The notes under the pieces were generated by a model. The model did no database searches, was not told the origin of the DNA, and saw nothing but the letters and a program-made list of their open reading frames with translations. 64,000 nt of DNA from contig NZ_CP010407.1 in the NCBI RefSeq assembly GCF_000830005.1, positions 1,517,001-1,581,000 on the forward strand, read 5' to 3'. Below, one piece after another: positions 36,069 through 48,541 of this stretch (the stretch's first letter is position 1; every line of letters begins with the position of its first letter). Made by a program: the position numbers and the translations under genes. The stretch comes from Streptomyces vietnamensis. Its GTDB lineage: Bacteria > Actinomycetota > Actinomycetes > Streptomycetales > Streptomycetaceae.

Positions 36069-37097
36069 GTGCACTGGCTCGACCCGTCACCGTTCCTGCG
36101 CGGCACGGCCTGGCTGGACGGGGGCCGGCCCGTGCGCGCCGACCCCGACGACCTCGAACGGCTGCCGTGGGACATCGCCGAGCGGGCCGCGCTGCCCATC
36201 GGGGTACGGATCGAGTTCACGGCCGCGCCCGGCACGCGCGCGGTGGAGCTCCGCTACCGGGCGGCCGTCCCGGCGCCGGACGATCCGCTGCGGGCGCTGC
36301 GCCACTGCTTCGCCCTGTGGCGGGGCACGCGGCTCGTCGGCGAGGTCTGCGCGCCTCCGGCGCCGGAGGCCGTCGTGAGGCTCCCCCTCCCGTCGGACGG
36401 CGGCGCCCCGTCGGACGGCGGCGTGTTCACCCTCCACCTCCCGGAGGACCAGGCGCCCGTGCCGCTCGCGCTGCGGGCCGTCGGAGGCGCCCTCTCCCCC
36501 GCCCCGGCGCGGCCCCGGTGGCTCGTCCACGGCGACTCGATCACCGAGGGCTGGTGGTCGACCCGCCCGGCGCACTCCTGGCCGGCCACGGCGGGGCGGC
36601 TGCTCGGCCTGGACACGGTGAATCTGGGGTACGCGGGCGGGGCGAGGGGCGAGCTACCGCTCGCCGAACACCTGTCCCGCCTCCAGGGCGATCTGATCAC
36701 CCTCGCGTTCGGCACGAACTGCTGGTCCCGGGTGCCGGCGACGGCGGACTGGCTGTACGCGACGGTCCGCGCCTTCGTGGGCCTGGTACGCCAGGGTCAC
36801 CCGGACGCCCCGCTGCTGATCGTCTCGCCGGTCCTGCGCCCGGAGGCGGAGCACACCCGCAACGCCCTGGGGGCGACCCTGACGGAGCTGCGGCGGGCCA
36901 TGGAGCGGGCGGGCCGGGACCTGGCGACGGAGGGCGACACCCACCTCCTGGTCCTCTCCGGCCGCCCGCTGCTCGGCCCGGAGCACCTGGCGGACGGGTT
37001 GCACCCGAACGATGCGGGGCATGCGCGCATGGCGGCGGCGGTGGCGGAAGCGCTGCGGGACGCGCTGAAGCCGCCTCGCGCCCGCTCGGGCCCCTGA
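36069..37097 (+). CDS. GDSL/SGNH-family hydrolase
   Basis: 342 residues from a GTG at 36069 preceded by GGAGG with 5-base spacing. An in-frame ATG at 36003 lacks a ribosome-binding site and is not preferred. An N-terminal beta-rich domain of ~145 residues comes first, then the SGNH fold: VHGDSITEGW (Ser157), LGYAGGARG, LAFGTNCWSR (the Asn block) and DGLHPND (Asp309, His312). It is an esterase or lipase acting on an unknown ester; no signal peptide is visible, so it is probably intracellular. Confidence 0.85.
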   Translation: MHWLDPSPFLRGTAWLDGGRPVRADPDDLERLPWDIAERAALPIGVRIEFTAAPGTRAVELRYRAAVPAPDDPLRALRHCFALWRGTRLVGEVCAPPAPEAVVRLPLPSDGGAPSDGGVFTLHLPEDQAPVPLALRAVGGALSPAPARPRWLVHGDSITEGWWSTRPAHSWPATAGRLLGLDTVNLGYAGGARGELPLAEHLSRLQGDLITLAFGTNCWSRVPATADWLYATVRAFVGLVRQGHPDAPLLIVSPVLRPEAEHTRNALGATLTELRRAMERAGRDLATEGDTHLLVLSGRPLLGPEHLADGLHPNDAGHARMAAAVAEALRDALKPPRARSGP

Positions 37098-37108
37098 TCC
37101 CACCCCGC

Positions 37109-37158
37109 GCGGGCCGCACCCGCCGTACGGGCCGGCCCGTACGGCGGGTGCGGCCCGC
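37109..37158. repeat. Perfect 50-bp palindrome
   Basis: Both halves, 37109-37133 and 37134-37158, are exact reverse complements with no unpaired centre. It sits between the convergent SGNH hydrolase and guaB1 genes and probably works as a terminator for the hydrolase. The absence of a loop is unusual; as DNA it could extrude a cruciform. Confidence 0.8.
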
Positions 37159-37164
37159 AACGGG

Positions 37165-37198
37165 CTTGGGCCCCGGGAGCGAGGTCCCGGGGCCCAAG
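37165..37198 (-). terminator. Terminator hairpin of guaB1
   Basis: Fourteen-bp perfect arms (37165-37178, 37185-37198) with a 6-base loop, 23 bases past the guaB1 stop. Confidence 0.7.
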
Positions 37199-37221
37199 AA
37201 GGGGTACTACTGCGTGAGCGG

Positions 37222-39084
<1,863 letters not shown>

Positions 39085-39098
<14 letters not shown>

Positions 39099-39528
39099 CC
39101 GCGACCACCTCCCGGAACGTCTCGTAGTGGTCGTCCGTGTAGTACGTCTCCCCACCCCGGCCGGTGACGATGCGCCGGGCGCCCCGGTCGCGCTCGCCGG
39201 GGGTCTTCACCGTGTACTCGTGGTAGTAGCCGCGCTCCTTGCGGGGCAGGATCCGCTCGAAGTTCGAGAAGACGGCGCCGTCCCTGGCGTACGGGAAGGG
39301 GCCGCCGTGCGCGATGAGGGCGAGCGTCTTCCGGGCCTCGGGCGGCAGCTCCGCCACTCGTACGGTGGGGAGCCCGGAGGTCCCGGTGGGCGCTGCGGCC
39401 GCGACCGTACGGGTGGGGGCCGGGGTGGCGGTGCCGGTGCTGGTACCGCCGCCGCCCGCCGAGGAGCACCCGGCCAGGAAGACGGCGAGGACGAGCGCGA
39501 GGAGCACGCGCAGGGGCCGGAGCAACAT
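39085..39528 (-). CDS. Barnase/RNase Sa-type secreted guanyl-RNase, lipoprotein
   Basis: 147 residues. A lipoprotein signal peptide ends in LAGC (lipidated Cys21). A Gly/Thr linker leads into the microbial N1/T1 RNase fold: PPEARKTLALIAHGGPFPY, FSNFERILP, then the catalytic HEYTVKTPGERDRGARRIVTG (Glu104, Arg118/Arg119) and DDHYETF (His134). All three catalytic residues are present. The enzyme cleaves RNA after G outside the cell; being a lipoprotein, it may be tethered to the membrane. Paired with the overlapping barstar gene. Confidence 0.88.
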
Positions 39529-39581
39529 GTCCCGAACCTACCGTCGCGGGACTGCTCCGGCCCCCAGGACCGCGCGCGCGT

Positions 39582-40631
39582 TCAGCTGCCGTCGGGGTCC
39601 TTGCGCTCGAGCGCCGGGTGCGTGCCGGGGCTGGACTCGGTGAGCAGGTAGTCCGCCGCGGCGCGGTCGGTGACCAGGCTGGTGACGAGCCCGGAGCGGA
39701 GCACCGCGCCGATCGCCGCCGCCTTGCGCTGCCCGCCGGCGATCGCCACGACCTCGGGGATCCGGCGCAGCCGGTCCGCCTCGACGGTGATGCAGCGCTC
39801 GCCCAGGTCGCGGCCGACCCGGCGCCCCTCGGTGTCGAAGAGGTGCGCGGACATCTCGGCGGCGACGCCCAGCGAGGCGTAGTGGGCGCGCTCGGCGTCG
39901 GAGAGCATGTCGTGGACGGTCGAGATGCCCGGCTCCCAGGAGCCGATGGAGACGCAGGCGACGGTCACCTTGTCGAAGTACTCGAAGGCCCGCGCGATGC
40001 CGGTCTGGCTGCGCAGCGCGGCCGCGGTCGCCGGGTCGGGCAGCAGCATGGGCGCGTAGATGGGGTGGGCCTCGCCGCCGGAGACCTGGGCGGCGCGCCG
40101 TACGGCCTCGACGGAGCCGCGCTCGGCGGTCCCGGCGTCGTACACCCCGGTGAGCTGGACGACCGTGCAGGGCGGCAGCCGGTCGAGGGCGGCCGCCATG
40201 TGGATGGTGGAACGGCCCCAGGCCAGGCCGAGGACGTCGCCCTCGGTGACGAGCTCGCCGAGCAGGTCGGCCGCGACCTCGCCGAGGTTCTCCGGGTCGG
40301 GCGACTCGTCGTCGCCCTCCGCCGGGGACTCGACGACGACGGCGTGGCGGAGCCCGTAGCGGGCGCGGAGCGCGTCGGATCGCTCGGCGTCCAGCTCGGC
40401 CGGTACGCGGATCTCGATCCGCACGAGGTCGCGCTCCAGGGCGGTCTCCAGGACCCGGGCCACCTTGAAGCGGCTCACGCCGAACTCCTCGGCGATCTGG
40501 ATCTTGGACTTGCCCTCGAGGTAGAAGCGGCGGGCCATGGCCGCCGCCTGCACCAGCTCCGCGGGGCCCATCCGCAGGGCTGACCGTCCCGCCGACATAC
40601 CCGCCACCGCGATCTCCTCACTGCTGTTCAC
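39582..40631 (-). CDS. SorC/DeoR-type sugar-binding transcriptional regulator
   Basis: 349 residues. An N-terminal HTH (KIQIAEEFGVSRFKVARVLETA, ~40-65) and a C-terminal sugar-phosphate-binding domain (LGLAWGRSTIHMAAAL, VSIGSWEPG, GRDLGERCITV, IAGGQRKAAAIGAVLRSGLV). Members sense phosphorylated sugars and often regulate pentose or polyol genes. The GTG start at 40631 is taken; an ATG 11 codons later is an alternative. It lies next to rpe (ribulose-phosphate epimerase) on the same strand, which hints at a pentose effector but does not prove it. Confidence 0.85.
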   Translation of the reverse strand: MNSSEEIAVAGMSAGRSALRMGPAELVQAAAMARRFYLEGKSKIQIAEEFGVSRFKVARVLETALERDLVRIEIRVPAELDAERSDALRARYGLRHAVVVESPAEGDDESPDPENLGEVAADLLGELVTEGDVLGLAWGRSTIHMAAALDRLPPCTVVQLTGVYDAGTAERGSVEAVRRAAQVSGGEAHPIYAPMLLPDPATAAALRSQTGIARAFEYFDKVTVACVSIGSWEPGISTVHDMLSDAERAHYASLGVAAEMSAHLFDTEGRRVGRDLGERCITVEADRLRRIPEVVAIAGGQRKAAAIGAVLRSGLVTSLVTDRAAADYLLTESSPGTHPALERKDPDGS

Positions 40632-40671
40632 GTACCGCTGTTCACGTACGGCTGTCGTTCACACTGTTCAC
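40626..40671. repeat. Four GTTCAC direct repeats at the regulator start
   Basis: GTTCAC occurs at 40626, 40640, 40657 and 40666, overlapping the GTG start of the SorC-type gene and its promoter region. Plausible autoregulatory site, or simple short repeat. Confidence 0.4.
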
Positions 40672-40761
40672 ACTCTGGACTCGCCGTTCATCCTGTCAGA
40701 TCCGGCGGGCCTTGATCAGTCCTGTCGGCGGCCCGACGGACTGCGTTCATCCGCCGGAGGC

Positions 40762-41445
40762 TCAGTGGCCACACGCCCACGCGGCGGAGGCGGTCGCGGC
40801 CTCCGCGCGGGCCCGGAGCGAGGCGACGGCGGCGGCCGGATCCGCCGCTCCGTACACCGCGGAACCGGCGACGAAGACGTCGGCGCCGGCCTCGGCGCAC
40901 CGCTCGATCGTGGACTCGGCGACCCCGCCGTCGACCTGGAGCCAGAGCTCCAGACCGTGCTTGGAGATCAGTTCCCGAGTGCGGCGGATCTTGGGCAGCA
41001 TGATGTCGAGGAAGGCCTGGCCGCCGAAGCCGGGCTCGACGGTCATGATGAGCAGCATGTCGAGCTCGGGGAGCAGGTCCTCGTACGGCTCGATGGGCGT
41101 GGCCGGCTTGAGCGCCATCGAGGCCCGCGCGCCCTTGGCCCGGATCTCCCGCGCGAGCCGCACCGGCGCGGCGGCCGCCTCGACGTGGAAGGTCACCGAA
41201 CCGGCGCCCGCCTCCACGTACTGCGGGGCCCAGCGGTCGGGGTCCTCGATCATCAGGTGACAGTCGAGCGGGGTGTCGGTGGCGCGGGCCAGCGACTCCA
41301 CGATCGGCACGCCCAGCGTCAGGTTGGGCACGAAGTGGTTGTCCATCACGTCGACGTGCAGCCAGTCGGCACCGCCGACTGCCTTCGCCTCATCGGCGAG
41401 CCGGGCGAAGTCCGCGGACAGGATGCTGGGGTTGATCTGCGCCAT
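40762..41445 (-). CDS. rpe: Ribulose-phosphate 3-epimerase
   Basis: 227 residues, TIM barrel. It interconverts ribulose 5-phosphate and xylulose 5-phosphate in the pentose phosphate pathway. Landmarks: [11 protein letters not shown], the metal-binding [23 protein letters not shown] and LQVDGGV, then GSAVYGA. An ATG with a GGGAGG site 8 bases upstream. It stands 150 bases from rsmB on the same strand. Confidence 0.95.
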   Translation of the reverse strand: MAQINPSILSADFARLADEAKAVGGADWLHVDVMDNHFVPNLTLGVPIVESLARATDTPLDCHLMIEDPDRWAPQYVEAGAGSVTFHVEAAAAPVRLAREIRAKGARASMALKPATPIEPYEDLLPELDMLLIMTVEPGFGGQAFLDIMLPKIRRTRELISKHGLELWLQVDGGVAESTIERCAEAGADVFVAGSAVYGAADPAAAVASLRARAEAATASAAWACGH

Positions 41446-41595
41446 GAGCCAAGCCTCCCACGTTCTTGGGTACTTCTTTGCCGCTGAGCGGTTTCGAATC
41501 CGGTCCAGACCAGTTTCGGTACGAAGCGACGAGTCCGGGACCGGCGCAGACCGGGAGATTACGGTCAGATGATCGAAGGGTCGGGGGCCTGCCGG

Positions 41596-43008
41596 TCACG
41601 CGGTCCGGCGCAGCAGCGCCAGATACATGGCGTCCGTACCGTGCAGATGCGGCCACAGCTGGACGTCCGGGCCGTCGCCGAGCGCCGGGACGCCGGGCAG
41701 CAGCGGACGGGCGTCGATCAGCTCGGCGCCACCGACCTTCTTGAGGACGTCGTCGACGACGACCCGGGTCTCGGCGAGGTGCGGCGAGCAGGTCGCGTAC
41801 CCCACCACTCCGCCGACGCGCACGGCGCTCAGCGCCTCGGTGAGCAGGGCGCGCTGGAGCGGGGCGAAGCCGTCGAGGTCCTCGGGGCGGCGGCGCCAGC
41901 GGGCCTCGGGGCGGCGGCGCAGGGCGCCGAGGCCCGAGCAGGGCACGTCCACGAGGACGCGGTCGAAGGAGCCGGGGCGCCACGGCGGGCGGGTGCCGTC
42001 GGCGGCGATCACCTGATACGGGCCGGGGTTGCCGGCGAGGGCGCGCTCGACGAGGCGGGCGCGGTGCGGCTGCTTCTCGGAGGCGAGCAGGAAGGCGCCG
42101 CGCTCGGCCGCGAGGGCGCCGAGCAGGGCGGCCTTGCCGCCGGGGCCCGCGCAGCCGTCGAGCCAGCGGGTGTCGGAGCCCTCCACGGGCGCGTTGGCGA
42201 GGGCGATCGCGACGAGCTGGCTGCCCTCGTCCTGGACGCCGGCCCGGCCCTCCTTGACCGCCTCGATGGCACCGGGCTCGCCGCCCTCGGCCATCCGCAG
42301 GGCGTAGGGCGACCAGCGGCCCGGCAGGGTCTCGGTGGCGGCGGCGAGCTCCTCGGTGGTGGAGCGGCCGGGGCGGGCGACGAGGGTGACCTCGGGGCGT
42401 TCGTTGTCCGCCTCCAGGAGGTCCTCGATCCCGGCGCGGCCGCCGCCGAGGGAGTCCCAGAGCGCCGAGACGACCCAGCGGGGGTGCGAGTGGACGACGG
42501 CGAGGTGGTCCTCGGCGTCCTCGTCGTACGGCGGGGCGACCTGCTCGACCCAGGCGTCGAGGTCCTGCTGCGAGATCTTCCGCAGCACGGCGTTCACGAA
42601 CTTGGCCCGTCCGTCGCCGAGCACCACCCGGGCCAGCTCGACGCTGGCGGAGACGGCGGCGTGCGTGGGGATCCGCGTCCCGAGCAGCTGGTGCGCGCCG
42701 AGCGAGAGGACGTCGAGCACGGGCGGGTCGACCTCGCGCAGCGGCCGGTCGATGCAGGCCGCGATGATCGCGTCGTACGTGCCCTGCCGGCGCAGCGTCC
42801 CGTACACGAGCTCGGTCGCGAGCGCCGCGTCCCGCCCGTCGAAGTCGCCCTTCTCGCGGGCCTTCCTCAGCAGCGGCGGCAGCACCAGGTTCGCGTAGGC
42901 GTCCCGCTCGTCCACCGCCCTGAGCGCCTCGAAGGCGAGCATCCGGACGGGGTCCTTCTGGGGCCGCCGGTAGGGCTTGGGGGGACGACGACGTGCCTGC
43001 TCGCTCAA
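41596..43008 (-). CDS. rsmB: 16S rRNA m5C967 methyltransferase (RsmB)
   Basis: 470 residues. An N-terminal NusB-like RNA-binding domain (~20-150, RMLAFEALRAVDERDAYANL) is fused to a Rossmann methyltransferase. That has the SAM-binding DGCAGPGGKAALLG, the active-site VDVPCSGLGALRR with its Cys, and GYATCSPHLAETR with the second conserved Cys. It methylates C967 of 16S rRNA. A 72-base gap separates it from fmt upstream, the usual actinobacterial arrangement. Confidence 0.94.
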   Translation of the reverse strand: MSEQARRRPPKPYRRPQKDPVRMLAFEALRAVDERDAYANLVLPPLLRKAREKGDFDGRDAALATELVYGTLRRQGTYDAIIAACIDRPLREVDPPVLDVLSLGAHQLLGTRIPTHAAVSASVELARVVLGDGRAKFVNAVLRKISQQDLDAWVEQVAPPYDEDAEDHLAVVHSHPRWVVSALWDSLGGGRAGIEDLLEADNERPEVTLVARPGRSTTEELAAATETLPGRWSPYALRMAEGGEPGAIEAVKEGRAGVQDEGSQLVAIALANAPVEGSDTRWLDGCAGPGGKAALLGALAAERGAFLLASEKQPHRARLVERALAGNPGPYQVIAADGTRPPWRPGSFDRVLVDVPCSGLGALRRRPEARWRRRPEDLDGFAPLQRALLTEALSAVRVGGVVGYATCSPHLAETRVVVDDVLKKVGGAELIDARPLLPGVPALGDGPDVQLWPHLHGTDAMYLALLRRTA

Positions 43009-43080
43009 AGGTGCTCCGCGTGACGAAATGAAGAGGGTCGAACGCTCCCAGCCTACGTCGCCCGCGGAGCCGCCCGCGCC

Positions 43081-44013
43081 CTACGCCCCCAGCCGCTCAC
43101 CGGGGGCGATGCGGACGCCGCGGGCCCAGTCGGCGGCCTTCATCGGCTTCTTGCCCTGGGGCTGGACCCAGAGCAGTTCGACGGCGTACGAGCCGGTGCC
43201 CGCGTACACGTTGTTCTTGCCGACGGCGAGCTCGCCCGGGGCGAGGTCGGTGCGGTCCGGGAGCGGGGTGACCTGGATCAGCTTGAGGCGTTCGCCGCGG
43301 AAGACGGTCCAGGCGCCGGGGGCCGGGGTGCAGCCGCGGACCACGCGGTCCACCCGGAGCGCGGGGGCGGCGAAGTCGACGTGGGCGTCCTCGACCTGGA
43401 TCTTCGGGGCGAGCGTGATGCCCTCGATGGGCTGCGGGACGGCCTTGAGCGTGCCGTCCTCGATGCCGTCCATGGTCGCGGCGAGCAGTCCGGCGCCCGC
43501 GAAGGCGAGCCGGGTCAGCAGGTCGCCGCTGGTGTCGGTGGGGCGGATGTCCTCGGTGACGACGCCGTAGACCGGGCCGGAGTCGAGGCCCTCCTCGATG
43601 AGGAAGGTGGACGCGCCCGTCACCTCGTCGCCGGCCATCAGGGAGTGCTGCACGGGCGCCGCGCCGCGCCAGGCGGGCAGCAGCGAGAAGTGCAGGTTGA
43701 CCCAGCCGTGGACGGGGATGTCGAGGGCGACCTTGGGCAGCAGCGCGCCGTACGCGACGACCGGGCAGCAGTCCGGCGCGATCTCCCGCAGCCGGGCGAG
43801 GAACTCCTCGTCGCGGGGCCTGGCCGGCTTCAGGACCTCGATCCCGGCCTCCTCCGCCCGCTGGGCCACCGGGCTGGCGACGAGCCGCCGGCCGCGCCCC
43901 GCCGGGGCGTCGGGCCGGGTGACCACGGCGGCCACCTCGTGCCGCCCGGAGGCGAGCAGGGCGTCCAGGGCGGGAACGGCGACCTCGGGGGTGCCTGCGA
44001 AGACGAGCTTCAT
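43081..44013 (-). CDS. fmt: Methionyl-tRNA formyltransferase
   Basis: 310 residues. It formylates initiator methionyl-tRNA using 10-formyl-tetrahydrofolate. Motifs: [36 protein letters not shown] carrying the catalytic Asn/His region, and the C-terminal tRNA-binding OB domain. The next gene, rsmB, follows on the same strand. Confidence 0.96.
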   Translation of the reverse strand: MKLVFAGTPEVAVPALDALLASGRHEVAAVVTRPDAPAGRGRRLVASPVAQRAEEAGIEVLKPARPRDEEFLARLREIAPDCCPVVAYGALLPKVALDIPVHGWVNLHFSLLPAWRGAAPVQHSLMAGDEVTGASTFLIEEGLDSGPVYGVVTEDIRPTDTSGDLLTRLAFAGAGLLAATMDGIEDGTLKAVPQPIEGITLAPKIQVEDAHVDFAAPALRVDRVVRGCTPAPGAWTVFRGERLKLIQVTPLPDRTDLAPGELAVGKNNVYAGTGSYAVELLWVQPQGKKPMKAADWARGVRIAPGERLGA

Positions 44014-44241
44014 GGGTGGGACTGCCTGTCTCTCCGGGGGCGTTGCGGGCAGCGCACCAGTCTAGGCGCCCTACGGGGAAGGGGGCGTACGGGAGGACGA
44101 GCGCCCCGCGCATATGCGTGTACGCCCCCGCAGCGTGACCCAACTCCCGGTGGCGCGTTGGTCAAGAGAGATTGACCGAATCGGGCCGCTGTTCCCCCTC
44201 CGCGGCCCGCCCCCTTAAACGCCGGTTCGAGAGGCTTTCAC

Positions 44242-44760
44242 ATGGCCGACCACGCAACCCACGACGCCCAAGCCCGGGCAAGTCTGCACCTGTTGGTGCG
44301 GGACATCGAGCGGGTCCGGCGGCAGGTGGACGCACTGCGCACGCTCACGGCCCAGCTGGGCAATGTCTACCGCCCTCGCCGCTCCGGCCCGTCGACGGGC
44401 TTCGTCGTCTACGGGCGCGCGCCCGCCCCGACCGTACGTCTCGCCCAGGAGTTGCGGGACAGTGTCGAGACGCTGGTGACCGCGGCGGTCGACTTCGACC
44501 GCTCGCTCGGGTTCTCCTGGGACGCGGTGGGTTCCGCGCTCGGGGTCACCAAGCAGGCCGTCCACCGCCGCTACGGCGCCCGTCGCGCGCCCCAGCCGGG
44601 CGTGGCCGTGGACCAGGACCACGCGGTGGAGCCGGGCGTGACCCGTGCGATCCCCTCGGTCCCCGCCGCCCGTTCGATGCCGCCGCAGCCCACCTCGGGC
44701 AGCGCCGCCCTCCGCGAGGACCCGCGCCCGCCGGCCTTCCCCGGCCCGCGCAACGTCTGA
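44242..44760 (+). CDS. Small HTH-containing protein of unknown function
   Basis: 172 residues. The N-terminal ~110 residues are helical ([19 protein letters not shown]), with a sigma-like helix-turn-helix ([22 protein letters not shown], ~90-112). The C-terminal ~60 are Pro-rich and probably disordered. It looks like a DNA-binding protein conserved in Streptomyces next to priA and fmt. The ATG follows a GAGAGG stretch. Target genes unknown. Confidence 0.75.
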   Translation: MADHATHDAQARASLHLLVRDIERVRRQVDALRTLTAQLGNVYRPRRSGPSTGFVVYGRAPAPTVRLAQELRDSVETLVTAAVDFDRSLGFSWDAVGSALGVTKQAVHRRYGARRAPQPGVAVDQDHAVEPGVTRAIPSVPAARSMPPQPTSGSAALREDPRPPAFPGPRNV

Positions 44761-44774
44761 CCCCGTACGCGCAA

Positions 44775-44810
44775 CACGGCCGCCCGCCCCACCGGGGACG
44801 GGCGGCCGTG
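44775..44810. terminator. Bidirectional terminator between the HTH gene and priA
   Basis: Twelve-bp perfect arms (44775-44786 and 44799-44810); the loop can pair further through CCCC and GGGG. It lies between convergent stops. Confidence 0.7.
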
Positions 44811-44831
44811 GCGTGTCCGGGGACGGCGGCG

Positions 44832-46961
44832 TCAGCCGATGTCCGGCGGGTCCACGCGGATCCGTACCGGGTCCCCGCCGCCGCGCGCGAGGCGCCCCGC
44901 CCTGGCCTGTTTGAGCGAGGCCGCCAGGGCCGCGCCGCTGCCGGGCGGAACCCGGACCAGGGCCCGCTCCCACTGCTCGCCCTGCGGCGGGTCGCCGGGT
45001 CTGCGCGGCCCGCCGGGCCGGACGACGGGCAGCGGCACGGGGCCGAGGACCTCGGCGTCGGCGGGGAGCCCGGCCGCGGCCAGGAAGCCTTCGACGGCCT
45101 CCGCCGGCCCGGTGACGGCGGCCATCCGGGAGACCGGCGGGAAGCCCAGCTCGGCCCGCTCGGCCAGTTCCCGCTGGGCGTGTCCCACGGGGTCCCAGCG
45201 GACGAGCGCCTGGACGGGCCGGAGGGTCGGTTCGGCGACCACGACGACGGTGCCGCCCTCGGCCTGCCCCCGGACGAGGGAGGCCGCGTCGATCCAGCGG
45301 CGCAGCGCCTCCTCGCCCGCGCGCAGGTCGGGCCGGCCGAGCATGGCCCAGCCGTCGAGGAGCAGCGCGGCCGCGTAGCCGCCCTCGGCGACGGGCTCGG
45401 CGCCGGGGGTGGAGACGACGAGCGCGGGACGCCCGGGGACGCTGTCCAGGACGTGGTCGCGTCCGGAGGTCCGTACCGGCACGGCGGGGAACGCCCGGCC
45501 GAGCTCCTCCGCGGTCCGCCGGGCGCCGACCACCTGGGCCCGCAGCCGGGCCGAGCCGCACTCCGCGCAGTGCCAGTCGGGGGCGCCGCGCCCGCACCAG
45601 CCGCACCGCAGCTCCTGCTGCTCGGGGGCTTCCAGGGGCCCGGCGCAGTGCCGGCAGCGGGCGGGCGTGCGGCAGCGCTCGCAGGCCAGCCTCGGTACGT
45701 ACCCGCGCCGGGGCACCTGGACGAGCACCGGCCCGGTCTTCAGGCCTTCCCGTACGGTCTGCCAGGCGAGCGAGGGCAGCCGGGCGGCGCGCGCGGCCTC
45801 GTCGCGGGCGAGTTCGCCGTCGCCGACGGTACGGATCAGGGGGGCGGCCCTGCGGACCTGTTCGCGGCCGGCGTCCAGCGGCCGGGCCCAGCCGGACTCG
45901 ACGAGCTGGGCGGCCTCGACGGTGCAGCTGGTGGAGCCGAGGAGGAAGGCGCACCGGTCGTGGGCGGCGCGCAGCAGCAGCACCTCGCGCGCGTGGGGCT
46001 GCGGGGCGTGCGGTTCGCTGTGGCTGCCGTCGCCGTCGTCCCAGATGACGACGAGCCCGAGGTCCCGTACGGGGGCGAACATGGCGGCCCGGGTGCCGAC
46101 GACGGCCCGCACGGCGCCGCGCCGGGCAGCCAGCCACTGCGCGTACCGCTTCTCGGGTCCCGCCTCGGCGGTGAGCAGCGCGTGCCGCCCCTCCCCCAGG
46201 ACCTCGGTCAGTGCCGCGTCGACCCGGCCGGCGGCCCGTCCGTCGGGGACGACGACGAGCGCGCCCCGCCCGGAGGCGAGGGTCGCGGCCACGGCCCGGG
46301 CGATCTCCTGGGCCCAGTACGGCCCCGGCAGCGCGTTCCACACGGCCCGGGGCGCCCCGCCGCGCGCGAGGGAGTCGAGGAACGCGGGCCCGCGCTCGTA
46401 CCGCGTCCAGCTGCCCGGCTCCGGCGGTCCCGGCGGCGGCAGCGGCGCGGGCGAGGGCTTGCGCTCGGCGGTCGCGTTGCGCGGCGGGACGGCCAACTGG
46501 AGGACGTCGGCGAGGCTTCCCGCGTACCGGTCGGCGACGGCCCGGGCGAGGCCGAGCAGCTCCGGCCCGAGCACCGGCTCCGGCGAGACGACGTCGGCGA
46601 GCGCGGCGAGCGGCCCCGAGTAGTCCGACTCGGCGCGCCGCTCCACCAGGAACCCGTCGATGAGCCGGCCGCCCTCGCGCCGCCCGCCCCGCACCTGGTG
46701 GGCGCCCGCCCCGAACCGCACCCGCACCCGCACCCCGGGCCGGGCGGCCTCGTCCAGCTCCTCGGGGACCGCGTAGTCGAAGAACTGGTCGAGGTGGAGC
46801 GCCCCCTTGTTCACGACGACCCGCGCGACCGGCAGCTCCTTGGCCAGCGCGGCCCCCCGCCAGGTCCGCGGCTTGGCCCGCGGCACCTTCGCCCTCCGTA
46901 CGGTCTCCCGGATGAGCGCGAGCTGCTCGGGCTCGTCGGACTTCTCGTTCTCGCTGCTCAC
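44832..46961 (-). CDS. priA: Primosomal protein N' (PriA), helicase motifs degenerate
   Basis: 709 residues from a GTG at 46961. The DNA-binding N-terminus (VNKGALHLDQFFDYAVPEEL) and the zinc module with CERC, CRHC, CGWC and CAEC are intact. Two core ATPase motifs are missing: the usual Walker A G-x-T-G-S-G-K-T is replaced by a stretch around NALPGPYW, and the DEEH box reads WDDGDGSH. Late motifs such as LVSTPGAEP are kept. Actinobacterial PriA is known to be degenerate in this way. It probably still loads the primosome at restart forks without unwinding. It converges with the small HTH gene, with a hairpin between. Confidence 0.87.
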   Translation of the reverse strand: MSSENEKSDEPEQLALIRETVRRAKVPRAKPRTWRGAALAKELPVARVVVNKGALHLDQFFDYAVPEELDEAARPGVRVRVRFGAGAHQVRGGRREGGRLIDGFLVERRAESDYSGPLAALADVVSPEPVLGPELLGLARAVADRYAGSLADVLQLAVPPRNATAERKPSPAPLPPPGPPEPGSWTRYERGPAFLDSLARGGAPRAVWNALPGPYWAQEIARAVAATLASGRGALVVVPDGRAAGRVDAALTEVLGEGRHALLTAEAGPEKRYAQWLAARRGAVRAVVGTRAAMFAPVRDLGLVVIWDDGDGSHSEPHAPQPHAREVLLLRAAHDRCAFLLGSTSCTVEAAQLVESGWARPLDAGREQVRRAAPLIRTVGDGELARDEAARAARLPSLAWQTVREGLKTGPVLVQVPRRGYVPRLACERCRTPARCRHCAGPLEAPEQQELRCGWCGRGAPDWHCAECGSARLRAQVVGARRTAEELGRAFPAVPVRTSGRDHVLDSVPGRPALVVSTPGAEPVAEGGYAAALLLDGWAMLGRPDLRAGEEALRRWIDAASLVRGQAEGGTVVVVAEPTLRPVQALVRWDPVGHAQRELAERAELGFPPVSRMAAVTGPAEAVEGFLAAAGLPADAEVLGPVPLPVVRPGGPRRPGDPPQGEQWERALVRVPPGSGAALAASLKQARAGRLARGGGDPVRIRVDPPDIG

Positions 46962-47001
46962 AGCCCCATACCTACCAGACGCCACCGACAGCCGGGCATG
47001 G

Positions 47002-47038
47002 CCGAAGCCCGGCACCCCCTCGGGGTACCGGGCTTCGG
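47002..47038 (-). terminator. Terminator of metK
   Basis: Arms 47002-47012 and 47028-47038 with internal ACCCC/GGGGT pairing, 17 bases past the metK stop. It argues against an upstream start for priA. Confidence 0.7.
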
Positions 47039-47054
47039 TCGTTTCGGCCTGGGA

Positions 47055-48263
<1,209 letters not shown>

Positions 48264-48541
48264 AACGCTCCCTGGGGTTGCAGCGGCTGCTGGCTACTCG
48301 TGACGCGGACCGGCAGGGGGCTGCGCCCCGCGACGTTCCACGAACAGTCTATCGGTCGTGGTCGGGCAATGGACCAGGTGTCTCGCCTGGCGAATACCGG
48401 TGACCGGGTGAAACCGGTCTCCGGCAAGGCCGACGTGCCCACCCGGGTGGGGCGCAAATCACTCCTGGGACGGCGTTTCGCGTCCCGGGAAAATGAGATC
48501 ACGCCGACCCCCGGCCCGTCCGCCGGAACGGGCGAGATGCG

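Noticed and set aside
46962..47015. Upstream ATG for priA at 47015
   Set aside because: The extra codons run through the metK terminator hairpin and lack similarity to PriA. The GTG at 46961 is preferred.
48264..48541. Possible SAM riboswitch upstream of metK
   Set aside because: No conserved SAM-I, SAM-II or SAM-IV core was recognised. Only a short GC hairpin and a possible -10 box are visible.
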